This document shows positions 10,658 through 23,607 of a stretch of DNA of 64,000 bases, piece after piece; positions within the stretch are counted from its first letter, which is position 1, and each line of letters starts with the position of its first letter. The notes under the pieces are model-generated. The model had not been told where the DNA came from and did not search any database. It saw nothing but the letters and a program-made list of their open reading frames with translations. Made by a program: the position numbers and the translations under genes. Origin of the DNA: Isoetes taiwanensis (Eukaryota > Streptophyta > Lycopodiopsida > Isoetales > Isoetaceae); contig JAJEKV010000060.1 of assembly GCA_021234155.1 (NCBI GenBank), forward strand, positions 9,050,634 to 9,114,633, in the 5' to 3' direction.

Positions 10658-10897
10658 CATCAAAAACTAGTCATTGCATATAAGAAAATAGTTAATATCA
10701 TATATTTTAGGTTGCAATAGTCATAAGAAGAAGGTTAAGGTGAATATGTATTGCCTATTTTATCTGCAATAGGGAATGCAAATGCACTAGCTCGTGGTTT
10801 TTAGTTAACTTGCCTAGAAGAATTTTTCCAAAAACTCAAATGTTTTGCGGTTTTATATGTAGATCCATCATATGTTGAACATACGAATGTTCTAAAT

Positions 10898-13665
10898 ATG
10901 TCAGTCTCTGAGAGTAGCAGCTATAATAGTGGGGATGATTGCTTGCCACACCGCAAGTCATCTTCTTCTTCGCCCTCATCAAATTCATCTTCAGTATCTC
11001 GTCAAAGACAGAGAAAAAAGGCTAGGAGAAACCCGACTAAAGCCTTCTACCTCCATCGGCGCAGTTGTTGGTGCAACAAATGTAATGGCAGGACTAGTCT
11101 TTCCTATCGCGTTTGACAACAGCATGAAGCAGAGTTTGGTGTATCTCGAAGTCGACCTTTGCAACCTGATGAAGAAAATGACCTCGAACATGAAGCAAAT
11201 ATTGTAAGTGTGTCCTACATTCAAAAAATTATTTTTACTATTAATTCTATTTATGTATACACCCATGTTTGGTTATCGTCGTTATCACTTTTACATATTT
11301 TTTGTGGGTGTCGATATTGTGGGATATTTTGGGTTTCGATGAATTATAAATGTTTAATATAGAGTTTAGAGTTGTTTTCTATGATTTCTTATACTAAACC
11401 ATGTTGGTAATATTGAGTCATCAATAATATAACCCTAGACTATTACAATATCATGCAAGACTGATTAGGAGTTGCTTTATTCTAGGGAGCAGTGCTTTCA
11501 TTCAGGGTTCGATAAGTTTTTTATTTATTGTAAGTGCATATATAGTAAACAAAATATTTTTTGTACTGTTTAAAACTTCAATCCTTGGTTATGTTCCATT
11601 ATTTGCCTTTGCCATTTATGAATTATCTTTTTAACATATTTGCTTGTTTTGTTATTTACTTATAATTGTATTCTATTCGGTCCATGTAGTCCTCAGATGA
11701 AGTGCCTGGCTCACACAATGCTTTCGCGGGTGAGGATGTGATTCATGATACCATCACAAATTTCTTTTCAATAAATGAACAAACCAATGGTGGCGAAAGT
11801 GATGATGGTGTTAATACAAGCAACAGAGATGATAACTCGCACAAGGAGAAAGCAACATATTTTCACAATGAGGCAAGCACACCAATGTTTCCAAACGCTC
11901 GTGTTTCTCGCCTTGCCGCTTGCATGCTTATTCTCATTCTCCAACACAAAGTTGGTTGGAGCAACAATAGTGTTTTTGAACTTTTCAAGTATGTAAAAGC
12001 AAATCATCGGAGCATTAATAGAAGTTTATTTCTATATGCTTATTTGCCTTTTTTATAGTTTGCTTGATAGAATATTACCAGATGGACATTGTCTTCCAAA
12101 GTCTAGGAGGGAGCCTAGGGAGCTATTGCGTTCATTTGGACTAGAGTATAACGTCGTGCATGCATGTGTTAATGATTGTATTCTATTTCATAAAGAATAT
12201 GCAAATGATCAATCATGTCCAAAAGTGGCAAAGAAAGTATAAGGACATATTTTTTACGCCTTCATGAGGAATCCATTAGGGATTTTTGAGAAATAGACAA
12301 AAGTGGCAAAAAAGGTATTACGTCATATGCCTATAATCCCTTGACTTTGACATATTTTTTCCAACGATCGCCCACACTAAAAAAATGGTAAAAACTATAT
12401 TTTTTGGAGTTTCATGGACTATCATGCGACATCGTAGTAGAGATGGAAAATGTGATGAGAACCCCTTAGCGGCTGCGGATGGGGCTTTGTGGAAGGGCGG
12501 AGATAGAGGAAAAATGGTGGCCTATATTTGCATTGGAACCTGTAGCGTTAGACTTGGGCTAGGGATTGACGGTGTTTGCCCGTGGGGATCTAGGTCATGT
12601 GGCGTGTGGCAGTTATAAATTATAACATTCCACCGTGGATGGCTACAAAACCTGGCCATATCATGTTGACTTTGATTATTCCAGGTATGTATGTGTATGT
12701 AAAACTTAGTTTTTATTGCTTGTATTAAGTATGGAATGGGATATTGCAGGAAAATATAAAGTAAAAAATATGAATGTCTATTTAGAACCTTTGGTGGAAG
12801 AACTTGAGATTCTATGGAAGGGAGTACACATGTATGACATTTCTAAAACTCCACATGACTTTACCTTCCATGGGATGTTTCATGACTATCCAGGTTTTAT
12901 AGAAGTTTCAGGTATGATGTACTATAATGCAAAATTGTAAAAAACCTTAGATGTTCTTTGAATTAACCTTTTGTTGAGATTGTAGGTCTACAAACAATTG
13001 GTGCATATGGATGTCCTTCTTGTGGGAGTGGCTTAACATCTTATAGGTCAAAACATCTGAAGAAGCAAATATATGTTGGAGAGAAAAAGTACTTGACAGA
13101 GGGCCATCCTACATGTGGATCCGATGAGACCATGAAGCCAACGAGATGGACACCTAGGGATTGGTTGGATGCTTGGAAGGGGATGAATCCCAATCTGAAT
13201 TACTTGACTAGTTATGAAGATGCAAATGCAAATCTTCTGCCAGGAATGAAAAGGTTATCCATATTCTATAGATTGGATTATTGGAGTGACTTGGAGTTGG
13301 TGCATTTACTTGATCCCATCCACATCTTCAAAAATGTCGCACATTCTCTTTGGCAGCATATAACAGAAGAGCGGGAAACATTGGCTGCTAGGATGGATCT
13401 CAAAGAGCAAAAAATAAAAAAGAAATATTGGCCGATCGAGAAGAAAGGCAGGAAAACCCTCACATGGAAACAAGGTGCATGGGTTCTAGGGAAAAAACAA
13501 GTTTTTGAGGTCAACAAAAGGATATCAAAGGTACGCACAACAACTGGATATGGAGCCTCTTTGGGAAGGGCATTTACTAAAAAAGGCAGTCTCATTGGAT
13601 TAAAATCCCATGATTGGCACAAGTTTACTTTTGCTCTAGTTTCTTATGAAAAAATTATATTTTAA
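10898..13665 (+). pseudogene. CACTA (En/Spm) tnp2-type transposase, decayed
   Basis: The predicted protein follows the plant tnp2/TNPD transposase from end to end. It has a serine-rich basic N-terminus, then FPNARVSRLAACMLI, the LPDGHCLPKS and HACVNDCILFHKEYA motifs, VLRHMPIIP, VRLGLGIDGVCPWGSRS, NYNIPPWMATKPGHIML, NVYLEPLVEELEILWKG, CPSC, and near the end LLDPIHIFKNV (the family's LDVMHIEKNV) and LIGLKSHDWH. Four introns splice in frame: 11204-11689, 11988-12055, 12685-12749 and 12912-12985. Defects are an in-frame TGA at 11114, a small duplication (12219-12251 and 12298-12330) with stops, and further stops at 12330-12430. The match stops at about 13625, shortly before the 5.17 kb repeat array begins, so the 3' end was removed by the neighbouring element. 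No CACTA terminal repeats were found. Confidence 0.85.
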
Positions 13666-15324
13666 CATATGCACTTATACTTCGTGGATTTTCCAGCATA
13701 TACTTCAAAAGATTGTTTTTATTTTATTGTCTTAAAAGACTATCAAGAGACACTTTCAACTATAGCATCAAAACTTGTCATCAAAGCTTTTGATGTTTTT
13801 TAAGGACCTTGCATGACACATGTCACATCTTTGCTTTTTTCCACTCCAAATTATAGAATGAGGACTTGTAGCGGCATTGTGGTAGTCTTCCCTAGTTTTT
13901 ATGGTAGACCTTATAAATAATGCCAAGTTAGATGTGGTTGATCATTGTATCATAGAAATATGCTCATTCATATGAAGAATGTATTATAGCTGTCTACACT
14001 TTCAAACTCTAATAGGATAGAATATAACCTTACTAAGAAGAGTTCATGCACTAATGGGAATATTTTTTGTGAATTAGCTTTCAATGTTGTGCTTAACATT
14101 TTAGCAATTCCATTTACAAACTCACAAAGAAAATATATTGCACACTTGCACTACATTCCCAATTGGCCATTCCGCTAGCTTAAAAAGATACAAAACAGAA
14201 CATGTCACAATCCAGCCTTTTTACAACCTTCTACCTGGTTCATATGCATAACTTTGCAAGAAATGCCCTGATCCTTGAATTTATCAGAAACCAAAATCCC
14301 GGGATGGCATAACTTTGCAAAAATGCCCCGATCCTTGAATTTATCGAAAATCAAAATCCGGGATGGGATGGAATAGAAACAACGATACCCTTGCTATGAA
14401 TTCCTTAAAAGAAACAATAGAAAAAGAAAACATTTTTACCATAGGCATCTTTGTTTCCGCCAAGCCATTTTTGCCATTTGCCATTGTGGTGCCCTGGTGA
14501 GAAACATTCTCTCAAACCCAATTTACTTTATTAGAAACGTGCTAAGCATGCTTTTCATTAAAAATGTGCTAATTTCATTAAAACATCTCATTGAAAACAA
14601 GGTAAAACTGAAAATAACTGTAATAGAAATGCCTCTTTTCAGCCTAAAACCATTTTTTTCTCTTCCTCCTATACGTCCCTTTACATAGTTTCATTGCATA
14701 GGTGTTCAAACATCTATCCTATTTCAATGTCAGAGCGGCTTGAAGGCATCTCAACCTACAAACGTATTGTGCTAATACCCCAATACTTTATCCCTCAAGA
14801 AAACTTCTCCTATTTAGATCCATTCCATATTTCCAGTTCCAGATCTGTTGCAAAATTTCAAATTTTACAGAAAATGCCTTTGAAACTATATGCTGCCTGT
14901 GACACGGGAGTTGCACGACAAGTGCTCGCTTATGCCTAAATAGATTTACAAAGCTTCTTTCCTTGCCTTTATTGCAAGCTTGCAGTGATATTAATCAATG
15001 AGACAGAGAACACAGCTTATCGCTTATAATATTCTGGCAAGATGCAGTTTGTGCCCCTTCTAAAATCTTCCTCTTTCAACAATAAAAGCTAAGATGGTCA
15101 CCAAATTGAAGCCTTCCTCCACTTTTTCTCTTATCCAATAACACATTAGTTCGATACAATGCATCTGCTTATATTTTTTCACAAGATGGTTTGCCATAAA
15201 CTTAAGTTTGCAAGCAAGCATAGCTAGATTGGCCTCATTGAGTGGATGGATGTAAAGTGGTTGCCTTAACTGAGTTGATTAACCTATTACAGAAGAAAAT
15301 CCCAAATTTGAGGATCATACCTTG

Positions 15325-15580
15325 TTAGACCTGTGCAAGAGGTGATGTGGAAATATTGCTCATTGCATAAAACTGCAAACCCCAGATACACCTGAAACAG
15401 GGACCAATAACTCCAAACTCACCTGGAATTTGGAGGATATCACATGTGGCAAATAGGAATGATACTGCAATATCTTGTTCTTTGTTTGCAAATTGGCAGT
15501 AGGAAGCATTCTTTTGTCCAATGAATTGCACAACATGACGATAAGAATGGATACATGGGGTCACTTAAGCACATACCAAG
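15325..15580 (-). other. Unassigned coding-like stretch (repeated in all units)
   Basis: An open minus-strand frame begins MTPCIHSYRHVVQFIGQKNA and continues about 79 codons. Copies lie at 20501-20713, 25631-25906 and 53747-53959, with small indels that change the frame. No family is recognised; it may be exon plus retained intron of the kelch gene. Confidence 0.25.
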
Positions 15581-15779
15581 CCTTCCGAAGAATCTATAAA
15601 ACATGGCAAATCCTTTTCTATGGATCAACATATCTGCCCACAAAGAGTTCAGCAAAATGCCACCATAGCTTACACACTGTCAAACACCGAACGTTGCCAC
15701 TCATCTAAAATTTTAAGCAGCCATGGCTGAAAACAACATCACAAGGCGAGAGGACTAAAATGTTCCCAAAGCACAAAAG

Positions 15780-16197
15780 ACTATGGAATTTTGAAGTTTC
15801 TGTCATTGACTTTAAGCATGATGCTTGCAGATGAACGAAATGTGATACCAGTCTATTAAGGCTAGTTGCGCATGAATCAGAATGAACTTCAAGCTGGTCT
15901 ATAGCGGATATCCAAGTATCAGCATTAATATCATAAATATGTGTGATTTGCGTTGTTTTGACCAACACCACTACTTGGATCCGTACCATTAGTAGTTCTG
16001 CCTCCAAGAACATAGATCATATCTGCAAATTATAAACCTTAAGTTTATATTATGGGGCAGATCTTTAAATGAAATTTGATACACTTACCATCCTGAGTAT
16101 AGTTATGGTAAACAGGATCATACTTCCATAATGAATCAAGGATGGTGCCATTTACATTAAATCCACCAATGATGTATATCGCTTCCTCACTTTCGAA
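15780..16197 (-). pseudogene. Kelch-repeat gene exons (unit 1)
   Basis: Kelch repeats form beta-propeller blades that bind proteins. Exon A (16197-16089) encodes FESEEAIYIIGGFNVNGTIL and LWKYDPVYHNY, a blade with the double Gly and the Trp/Tyr pattern, and ends at a good GTAAGT donor. After a 66-base intron, exon B (from 16022) begins MIYVLGGRTTNGTDPSSG, then IYDINADTW in the next frame, so a one-base shift separates the two halves of the blade. All four copies share this shift, so it predates the amplification. Only one to two blades are visible; flanking exons were not recognised. Confidence 0.65.
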
Positions 16198-16454
16198 CTG
16201 CAGCCTGATCGGTCAGCTGCTTCACCGTCAAGCATTTTACCTAATGTTAGAAATAATGTACAATCTTATTATGTCTTTAATATGTCTTAAGAAGAGGGAT
16301 GCAAACTGCAAAATACTGAGAAGGAAGATTAACCGATTAGAGTTCTGACCAAATTGATCCAATGACTGGAGTTGCTCTAGGCACAATGCCTGTTGTTTAA
16401 GGGAGAAGTATTTCTGAATAAAGGTTACTTTAAAGCCAGAATGTAACATACCTT

Positions 16455-16620
16455 TGATGCAGAGCCAACGTAGTACAACTACAGCCCAAGTCAGCCATAA
16501 CCTCCCACTAATGTCAGAGAAGCTGCTCTCGCCCTGTATCACATGGACACGTTTCAAAATTTTTTGCAACATTCGAACATCTCAAAAGGACACCATTCTT
16601 TTGTGAAAGTAATCAACCAT
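16455..16620 (-). other. Unassigned exon between DnaJ and kelch exons (also in units 2, 3, 4)
   Basis: A minus-strand open stretch (VHVIQGESSFSDISGRLWLT, then WAVVVLRWL) ends at a GGTATGT donor-like site near 16452. It is repeated at about 21630-21820, 26790-26960 and 54880-55064. I do not recognise it. It could belong to the kelch gene or to a third captured gene. Confidence 0.35.
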
Positions 16621-17146
16621 TTCCACATACGTATATCTGTCACAGCAACATCCCTTTTATGTACAGAATTAGTTTAGCTGTTGAACTGTCTCTCAACTGT
16701 CATTTGATGAATCTATACACTCTGAATTTTCCAATAGCTCCCCATTAGTTGTTTTAGTATATACTAAGAGATAAATCATTCATTCTCTCCTGCTCCAATG
16801 ATGTCATCATGGAAGAGAACTGTGCCTTCAAAACATGAAAGTAATGGCATTCAAAGCTGTAATGTCTTGGAAATGAAATGCGTATTCCATTAAGAGCAAG
16901 ACATTCTGTGCGGCATGGAAGAGAGAATCATGTGAGACAATAATAATATATGTTGAGGATCCCTGAGAGATGGCTTATATAATTAGAGATTTCTCACTAT
17001 GGGTTAAATTGTATTAATGGACCCGCAACCTTTTAGTACAGACTTTTAAGTTGTCTATTGAGCCTATAACAAAGACACACCTTTCAAACATCATACATAT
17101 AAAAACCACAAAGGCAGAAATTAGAAATAATAGTTACAAAGCGTAC

Positions 17147-17844
17147 TGTGAGAAAATATCATGTGCAAAGTTTCCTCCACCTCGTTTCCCATTCCCAGCT
17201 TGCTTCAAGCCCCCTTCTCCATAATTGTCATAAATTTGTCTCTTTTCTTGGTCTAGTAGCACTTCATATGTTGTGTAAGACAGCAAATACAAAAACAATT
17301 AGTCTAATCTGAATGCTATGCATAGCTTATTTTATTCTAAGAGGTCATATTAGCTTTACAACATAGCCCATTTCAATTTAACATCTGTCCTGTTTCTGGC
17401 ACTTCGAATATACGATAGAAGACAATGTGAAGTTGACCACTTCACATCCCTTGACGTCTCCATTTTACTAATGAACATACCAAAACACGATGATAAAGCA
17501 ACATACCATTGTTTATCTCTGCAAACTTTTTTGTTGCCTCAGCGTTTCCAGGGTTCTTATCAGGGTGGTACTTTAATGCTAGCTTCCTATATGCCCTCTT
17601 TATTTGTTCTTCTGACGCACTTTTTGGGACTTGCAATATGTCATAGTATCTTTTCCTGAAGTGGACAAGTAACACGGTATTTCAGAAAAACGACGTTCTA
17701 TACCGCAATTGTAGGGTTGACGCATTAAAATAAAAGAATAAATTTTGTTCATGATATGAAGAGAGCATACCTAGCATATGCATTCAAGATATGAGATGCA
17801 AAAAAAATTGCCTGAGATGATGAAGCGGACCGAAGCCAACCCAT
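17147..17844 (-). pseudogene. ERdj3B-like DnaJ, 5' part (unit 1): signal peptide, J domain, start of G/F region
   Basis: ERdj3B is an ER-lumen J-protein that recruits BiP to unfolded clients. Exon 1 (17844-17771) starts at ATG and encodes MGWLRSASSSQAIFFASHIL, a damaged signal peptide. Exon 2 (17655-17507) joins in frame and encodes the J domain: [20 protein letters not shown], the HPD motif in [10 protein letters not shown], then KFAEINN. Exon 3 (17270-17147) gives YEVLLDQEKRQIYDNYGEGG and HDIFSQ, the family's end of the J domain and start of the G/F-like stretch. The rest of the protein (client-binding beta domains) is missing, so it cannot make a normal chaperone. The exon 3 acceptor reads AA instead of AG. 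About 560 bp of 5' flank is kept in this unit. Confidence 0.85.
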
Positions 17845-18400
17845 TGTGCAAAACTTGAATTTATCTGCGCATAAGAATTGGCGGCTGGCACTGAAAGATG
17901 GAGCAAATCCGTATGTCGTCATGAAGAAGAACAATATAATCGCATAACCTCTTCAAAGATCCATGATTGCTTGAATCGATCCGAGAATAAGCTGGAGAAG
18001 GGTATTGAATGTGATATATTCAAATCAAGGCCGAACCCTACTTTAGCAAGCAATGCAAAATATTACAATGGGAAGGGTTGAAAGGAAAAGCGCACCCTTT
18101 CTTTCGGCACCCGCAATTAGGCGCCAAGCATCATTTTCTATTGCCGCCCTTTGCACGGATGTCTCTAAAATCTCTGTCATTTTAACTTTGATTTGCTTGA
18201 ACCATGGAATGGAAACTGGATGGAGAAGCAATCGCGGACAAGGAGAACATGGAGCCCAGCCGGAATGGTGCATGCGACAAAGCTACCACGACTCCTCAAT
18301 AACCGCAATGAAAACAATTTTAAAAGCATCTCGACCGTCGGTTTAATTTAACAGCCAAGATCGTGGACACACTATCATAAAACGCCTTTATTATTATATA

Positions 18401-18432
18401 CTAGAAAAAGTGCCCAGCGTTGCTGGGCTTTT
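18401..18432 (-). other. Helitron-like 3' terminus (hairpin + CTAG), unit 2
   Basis: Read on the minus strand: GCCCAGC-AAC-GCTGGGC, a perfect 7-bp stem, then ACTTTTT and CTAG, followed by T. Helitrons end in a GC-rich hairpin about 10 bases before CTRR and insert between A and T. All three properties are met. The same end at 49640 lies in unrelated flanking DNA, which shows it is a real mobile boundary. Confidence 0.65.
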
Positions 18433-20959
18433 TGTCAGGTATAAGTTCAAATCTGAGGTTTTCTTTGGTACTCACACTGCAAGTTACATGCATTTTATTT
18501 GGGCCGTTTATAAAAGATTGTTTTTATTTTATTGCCTTAAAAGACTATCAAGAGACACTTTCAACTATATCATCAAAACTTGTCATCAAAGCTTTTGATG
18601 TTTTTTAAGGACCTTGCATGACACATGTCACATCTTTGCTTTTTTCCACTCCAAATTATAGAATGAGGACAGGAAGAAAAATGAGAGAATGGGTTATGTA
18701 GATTTAAATAGCTCCTCAATTTAAAAGTTATCTTCACAAACATCGTAAATTAGAACTAAGATGATCTTTCCCATGAAAATAAATTCATGTAAACCAGAGT
18801 CGAATTCACAACTTATGCTCTTTTGAGTTGTTCGACATTCTTAAAATTAAGGCACTATAACTTGCAAATTCCAACTCCAATTCAAATGATTTTACCAACA
18901 TTGGAAAGATATTACTCTCATCTATAAACTTTGTGAAGGGTACTTCCTTCTTTGAGCAAACATTAAGAGGTTACCCCATTTAAGCAGAACATCATGTTCG
19001 AGGGACGCTTTGGTGATTTTAAGAACTTGTAGCGGCATTGTGGTAGTCTTCCCTAGTTTTTATGGTAGACCTTATAAATAATGCCAAGTTAGATGTGGTT
19101 GATCATTGTATCATAGAAATATGCTCATTCATATGAAGAATGTATTATAGCTGTCTACACTTTCAAACTCTAATAGGATAGAATATAACCTTACTAAGAA
19201 GAGTTCATGCACTAATGGGAATATTTTTTTGTGAATTAGCTTTCAATGTTGTGCTTAACATTTTAGCAATTCCATTTACAAACTCACAAAGAAAATATAT
19301 TGCACACTTGCACTACATTCCCAATTGGCCATTCCGCTAGCTTAAAAAGATACAAAACAGAACATGTCACAATCCAGCCTTTTTACAACCTTCTACCTGG
19401 TTCATATGCATAACTTTGCAAGAAATGCCCTGATCCTTGAATTTATCAGAAACCAAAATCCGGGATGGCATAACTTTGCAAGAAATGCCCTGATCCTTGA
19501 ATTTATCAGAAACCAAAATCCCGGGATGGGATGGAATGAAACACACGATACCCTTGCTATGAATTCCTTAAAAGAAACAATAGAAAAAGAAAACATTTTT
19601 ACCATAGGCATCTTTGTTTCCGCCAAGCCATTTTTGCCATTTGCCATTGTGGTGCCCTGGTGAGAAACATTCTCTCAAACCCAATTTACTTTATTAGAAA
19701 TGTGCTAAGCATGCTTTTCATTAAAAATGTGCTAATTTCATTAAAACATCTCATTGAAAACAAGGTAAAACTGAAAATAAGCGTAATAGAAATGCCTCTT
19801 TTCAGCCTAAAACCATTTTTTTTCTCTTCCTCCTATCGTCTATTTAACACCCTTTACATAGTTTCATTGCATAGGTGTTCAAACATCTATCCTATTTCAA
19901 TGTCAGAGCGGCTTGAAGGCATCTCAACCTACAAACGTATTGTGCTAATACCCCAATACTTTATCCCTCAAGAAAACTTCTCCTATTTAGATCCATTCCA
20001 TATTTCCAGTTCCAGATCTGTTGCAAAATTTCAAATTTTACAGAAAATGCCTTTGAAACTATATCTGCCTGTGACACGGGAGTTGCACGACAAGTGCTCG
20101 CTTATGCCTAAATAGATTTACAAAGCTTCTTTCCCTTGCCTTTATTGCAAGCTTGCGGTGATATTAATCAATGAGACAGAGAGAACACGACTTATAAACT
20201 TATAATATTCTGGCAAGATGCAGTTTGTGCCCCTTCTAAAATCTTCCTCTTTCAACAATAAAAGCTAAGATGGTCACCAAATTGAAGCCTTCCTCCACTT
20301 TTTCTCTTATCCAATAACACATTAGTTCGATACAATGCATCTGCTTATATTTTTTCACAAGATGGTTTGCCATAAACTTAAGTTTGCAAGCAAGCATAGC
20401 TAGATTGGCCTCATTGAGTGGATGGATGTAAAGTGGTTGCCTTAACTGAGTTGATTAACCTATTACAGAAGAAAATCCCAAATTTGAGGATCATACCTTG
20501 TTAGACCTGTGCAAGAGGTGATGTGGAAATATTGCTCATTGCATAAAACTGCAAACCCGAGATACACCTGAAACAGGGACCAATAACTCCAAACTCACCT
20601 GGAATTTGGAGGATATCACATGTGGCAAATAGGAATGATCTTGCAATATCTTGTTCTTTGTTTTGCAAATTGGCGATAGGAAGCATTCTTTTGTCCAATG
20701 AATTGCACAACATGACGATAAGAATGGATACATGGGGTCACTTAAGCACATACCAAGCCTTCCAAGAATCTATAAAACATGGCAAATCCTTTTCTATGGA
20801 TCAACATATCGCCTACAAAGAGTTCACAAAAAAATGCCACCATAAACACACCTTTGTCAAACAAGAGCGTTGCCACTCATCTAAAATTTTAAGCGACCAT
20901 GGCTGAAAACAACATCACAAGGCGAGAGGACTAAAATGTTCCCAAAGCACAAAAAGACT

Positions 20960-21376
20960 ATGGAATTTTGAAGTTTACGTCATTGACTTTAAGCATGATG
21001 CTTGCGGATGAGCGAAATGTCATACCAGGTCCATTAAGGCTAGTTAGCGCATGAATCGAAATGAACTTCAAGGCGGTCTATAGCGGATATCCAAGTATCA
21101 GCATTAATATCATAAATATGTGTGATTTGCGTTGTTTTGACCAACACCACTACTTGGATCCGTACCATTAGTAGTTCTGCCTCCAAGAACATAGATCATA
21201 TCTGCAAATTATAAACCTTAAGTTTATATTATGGGGCAGATCTTTAAATGAAATTTGATACACTTACCATCCTGAGTATAGTTATGGTAAACAGGATCAT
21301 ACTTCCATAATGAATCAAGGATGGTGCCATTTACATTAAATCCACCAATGATGTATATCGCTTCCTCACTTTCGAA
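20960..21376 (-). pseudogene. Kelch-repeat gene exons (unit 2)
   Basis: Exon A is 21376-21268 (109 bases) and exon B starts at 21201. Sequence and internal frameshift are identical to unit 1. It lies 1.1 kb downstream of the DnaJ exons on the same strand, so the two could be read into one transcript. Confidence 0.65.
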
Positions 21377-22321
21377 CTGCAGCCTGATCGGTCAGCTGCT
21401 TCACCGTCAAGCATTTTACCTAATGTTAGAAATAATGTACAATCTTATTATGTCTTTAATATGTCTTAAGAAGAGGGATGCAAACTGCAAAATACTGAGA
21501 AGGAAGATTAACCGATTAGAGTTCTGACCAAATTGATCCAATGACTGGAGTTGCTCTAGGCACAATGCCCATTGTTTAAGGGAGAAGTATTTACGAATAA
21601 AGGTTACTTTAAAGCCGAGAATGTAACATACCTTTGATCTCGAGCCAACGTAGTACAACTACAGCCCAAGTCAGCCATAACCTCCCACTAATGTCAGAGA
21701 AGCTACTCTCGCCCTGTATCACATGGACACGTTTCAAGCTGCAACATTCGAACATCTCAAAAGGACACCATTCTTTTGTGAAAGTAATCAACCATTTCCA
21801 CATACGTATATCTGTCACAGCAACATCCCTTTTATGTACAGAATTAGTTTAGCTGTTGAACTGTCTCTCAACTGTCATTTGATGAATCTATACACTCTAA
21901 ATTTTCCAATAGCTCCCCATTAGTTGTTTTAGTATATACTAAGAGATAAATCATTCATTCTCTCCTGCTCCAATGATGTCATCATGGAAGAGAACTGTGC
22001 CTTCAAAACATGAAAGTAATGGCATTCAAAGCTGTAATGTCTTGGAAATGAAATGCGTATTCCATTAAGAGCAAGACATTCTGTGCGGCATGGAAGAGAG
22101 AATCATGTGAGACAATAATAATATATGTTGAGGATCCCTGAGAGATGGCTTATATAATTAGAGATTTCTCACTATGGGTTAAATTGTATTAATGGACCCG
22201 CAACCTTTTAGTACAGACTTTTAAGTTGTCTATTGAGCCTATAACAAAGACACACCTTTCAAACATCATACATATAAAAACCACAAAGGCAGAAATTAGA
22301 AATAATAGTTACAAAGCGTAC

Positions 22322-23017
22322 TGTGAGAAAATATCATGTGCAAAGTTTCCTCCACCTCGTTTCCCATTCCCAGCTTGCTTCAAGCCCCCTTCTCCATAAT
22401 TGTCATAAATTTGTCTCTTTTCTTGGTCTAGTAGCACTTCATATGTTGTGTAAGACAGCAAATACAAAAACAATTAGTCTAATCTGAATGCTATGCATAG
22501 CTTATTTTATTCTAAGAGGTCATATTGCGCACTACAACATAGCCCATTTCACTTTAACATCTGTCACGTTTTACGGCGCCGAATATCGATAGAAGACAAT
22601 GTGAAGTTGACCACTTCACATCCCTTGACGTCTCCATTTTACTAATGAACATACCAAAACACGATGATAAAGCAACATACCATTGTTTATCTCTGCAAAC
22701 TTTTTTGTTGCCTCAGCGTTTCCAGGGTTCTTATCAGGGTGGTACTTTAATGCTAGCTTCCTATATGCCCTCTTTATTTGTTCTTCTGACGCACTTTTTG
22801 GGACTTGCAATATGTCATAGTATCTTTTCCTGAAGTGGACAAGTAACCGCGGTATTTCGAAAAAAGCGGCGTTCTATACCGCAATTGTAGGGTTGACGCA
22901 TTAAAATAAAAGAATAAATTTTGTTCATGATATGAAGAGAGCATACCTAGCATATGCATTCAAGATATGAGATGCAAAAAAAATTGCACAGATGAAGCAG
23001 ACCCGAAGCCAACCCAT
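22322..23017 (-). pseudogene. ERdj3B-like DnaJ, 5' part (unit 2), best signal peptide
   Basis: Exon 1 (23017-22947) encodes MGWLRVCFICAIFFASHILN, a good hydrophobic signal peptide that unit 1 has lost through a small indel. Exon 2 (22829-22681, 149 bases) joins in frame and carries the complete J domain with HPD. Exon 3 is 22445-22322, with the same AA-for-AG acceptor. Upstream, 23018-23575 is shared with unit 1 and looks like the original 5' leader and promoter of the gene. This is the least damaged of the four copies but is still truncated after the J domain. Confidence 0.85.
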
Positions 23018-23575
23018 TGTGCAAAACTTGAATTTATCTGCGCATAAGAATTGGCGGCTGGCACTGAAAGATGGAGCAAATCCGTATGTCGTCATGAAGA
23101 AGAACAATATAATCGCATAACCTCTTCAAAGATCCATGATTGCTTGAATCGATCCGAGAATAAGCTGGAGAAGGGTATTGAATGTGATATATTCAACTGG
23201 GCGCTGAACCCTACTTTAGCAAGCAATGCAAAATATTACAATGGGAAGGGTTGAAAGGAAAAACTGCACCCTTTCTTTCTGGCCTGCAATTAGACGCCAA
23301 GCATCATTTTCTATTGCCGCCCTTGCACCAGATGTCTCTAAAAATCTCTGTCATTTTAACCTGATTTGCTTCGGAGCCATGGAATGGAAACTGGCTGGAG
23401 AAGCAATCGCGGACAAGGAGAACATGGAGCCCAGCCGGAATGGTGCATGCGACAAAGCTACCACGACTCCTCAATAACCGCAATGAAAACAATTTTAAAA
23501 GCATCTCGACCGTCGGTTTAATTTAACAGCCAAGATCGTGGACACACTATCATAAAACGCCTTTATTATTATATA

Positions 23576-23607
23576 CTAGAAAAAGTGCCCAGCGTTGCTG
23601 GGCTTTT
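23576..23607 (-). other. Helitron-like 3' terminus, unit 3 / block A
   Basis: Same hairpin and CTAG as at 18401. The outside base on the minus strand is T (TATATAATAATAAAGG), identical to the outside of unit 2's terminus, as expected for head-to-tail units. Confidence 0.65.

Larger units (their letters stand above)
13707..18400. repeat. Array unit 1 (partial) of the about 5.17 kb DnaJ/kelch repeat
   Basis: It matches unit 2 almost base for base but lacks the first 106 or so bases, including the hairpin/CTAG terminus, and about 355 bases at 13864 (equivalent to 18669-19024 in unit 2). The internal deletion joins at a two-base AC identity (GAGGAC/AAGAAC), typical of end joining. On the minus strand it carries DnaJ exons 1-3 and kelch exons. 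Confidence 0.85.
18401..23575. repeat. Array unit 2 (complete, 5175 bp)
   Basis: It runs from one CTAG/hairpin terminus to just before the next. Landmarks repeat at constant spacing: the AGAAACATTCTCTCAAACCC segment at 14499, 19662 and 24836, and the DnaJ J-domain at 17.5 and 22.7 kb. Near identity over kilobases means the amplification is recent or that the copies are being homogenised; a collapsed or duplicated assembly is the other explanation. Confidence 0.88.

Noticed and set aside
14497-14939. Recurring plus-strand frames beginning MRNILSNPIYF and MHRCSNIYPIS
   Set aside because: They are repeated because the units are repeated; frames break differently in each copy and no domain is visible.
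16142-16348. Recurring 68-codon plus-strand frame (also at 21321 and 26485)
   Set aside because: It is antisense to the kelch exon; recurrence only reflects the repeat array.
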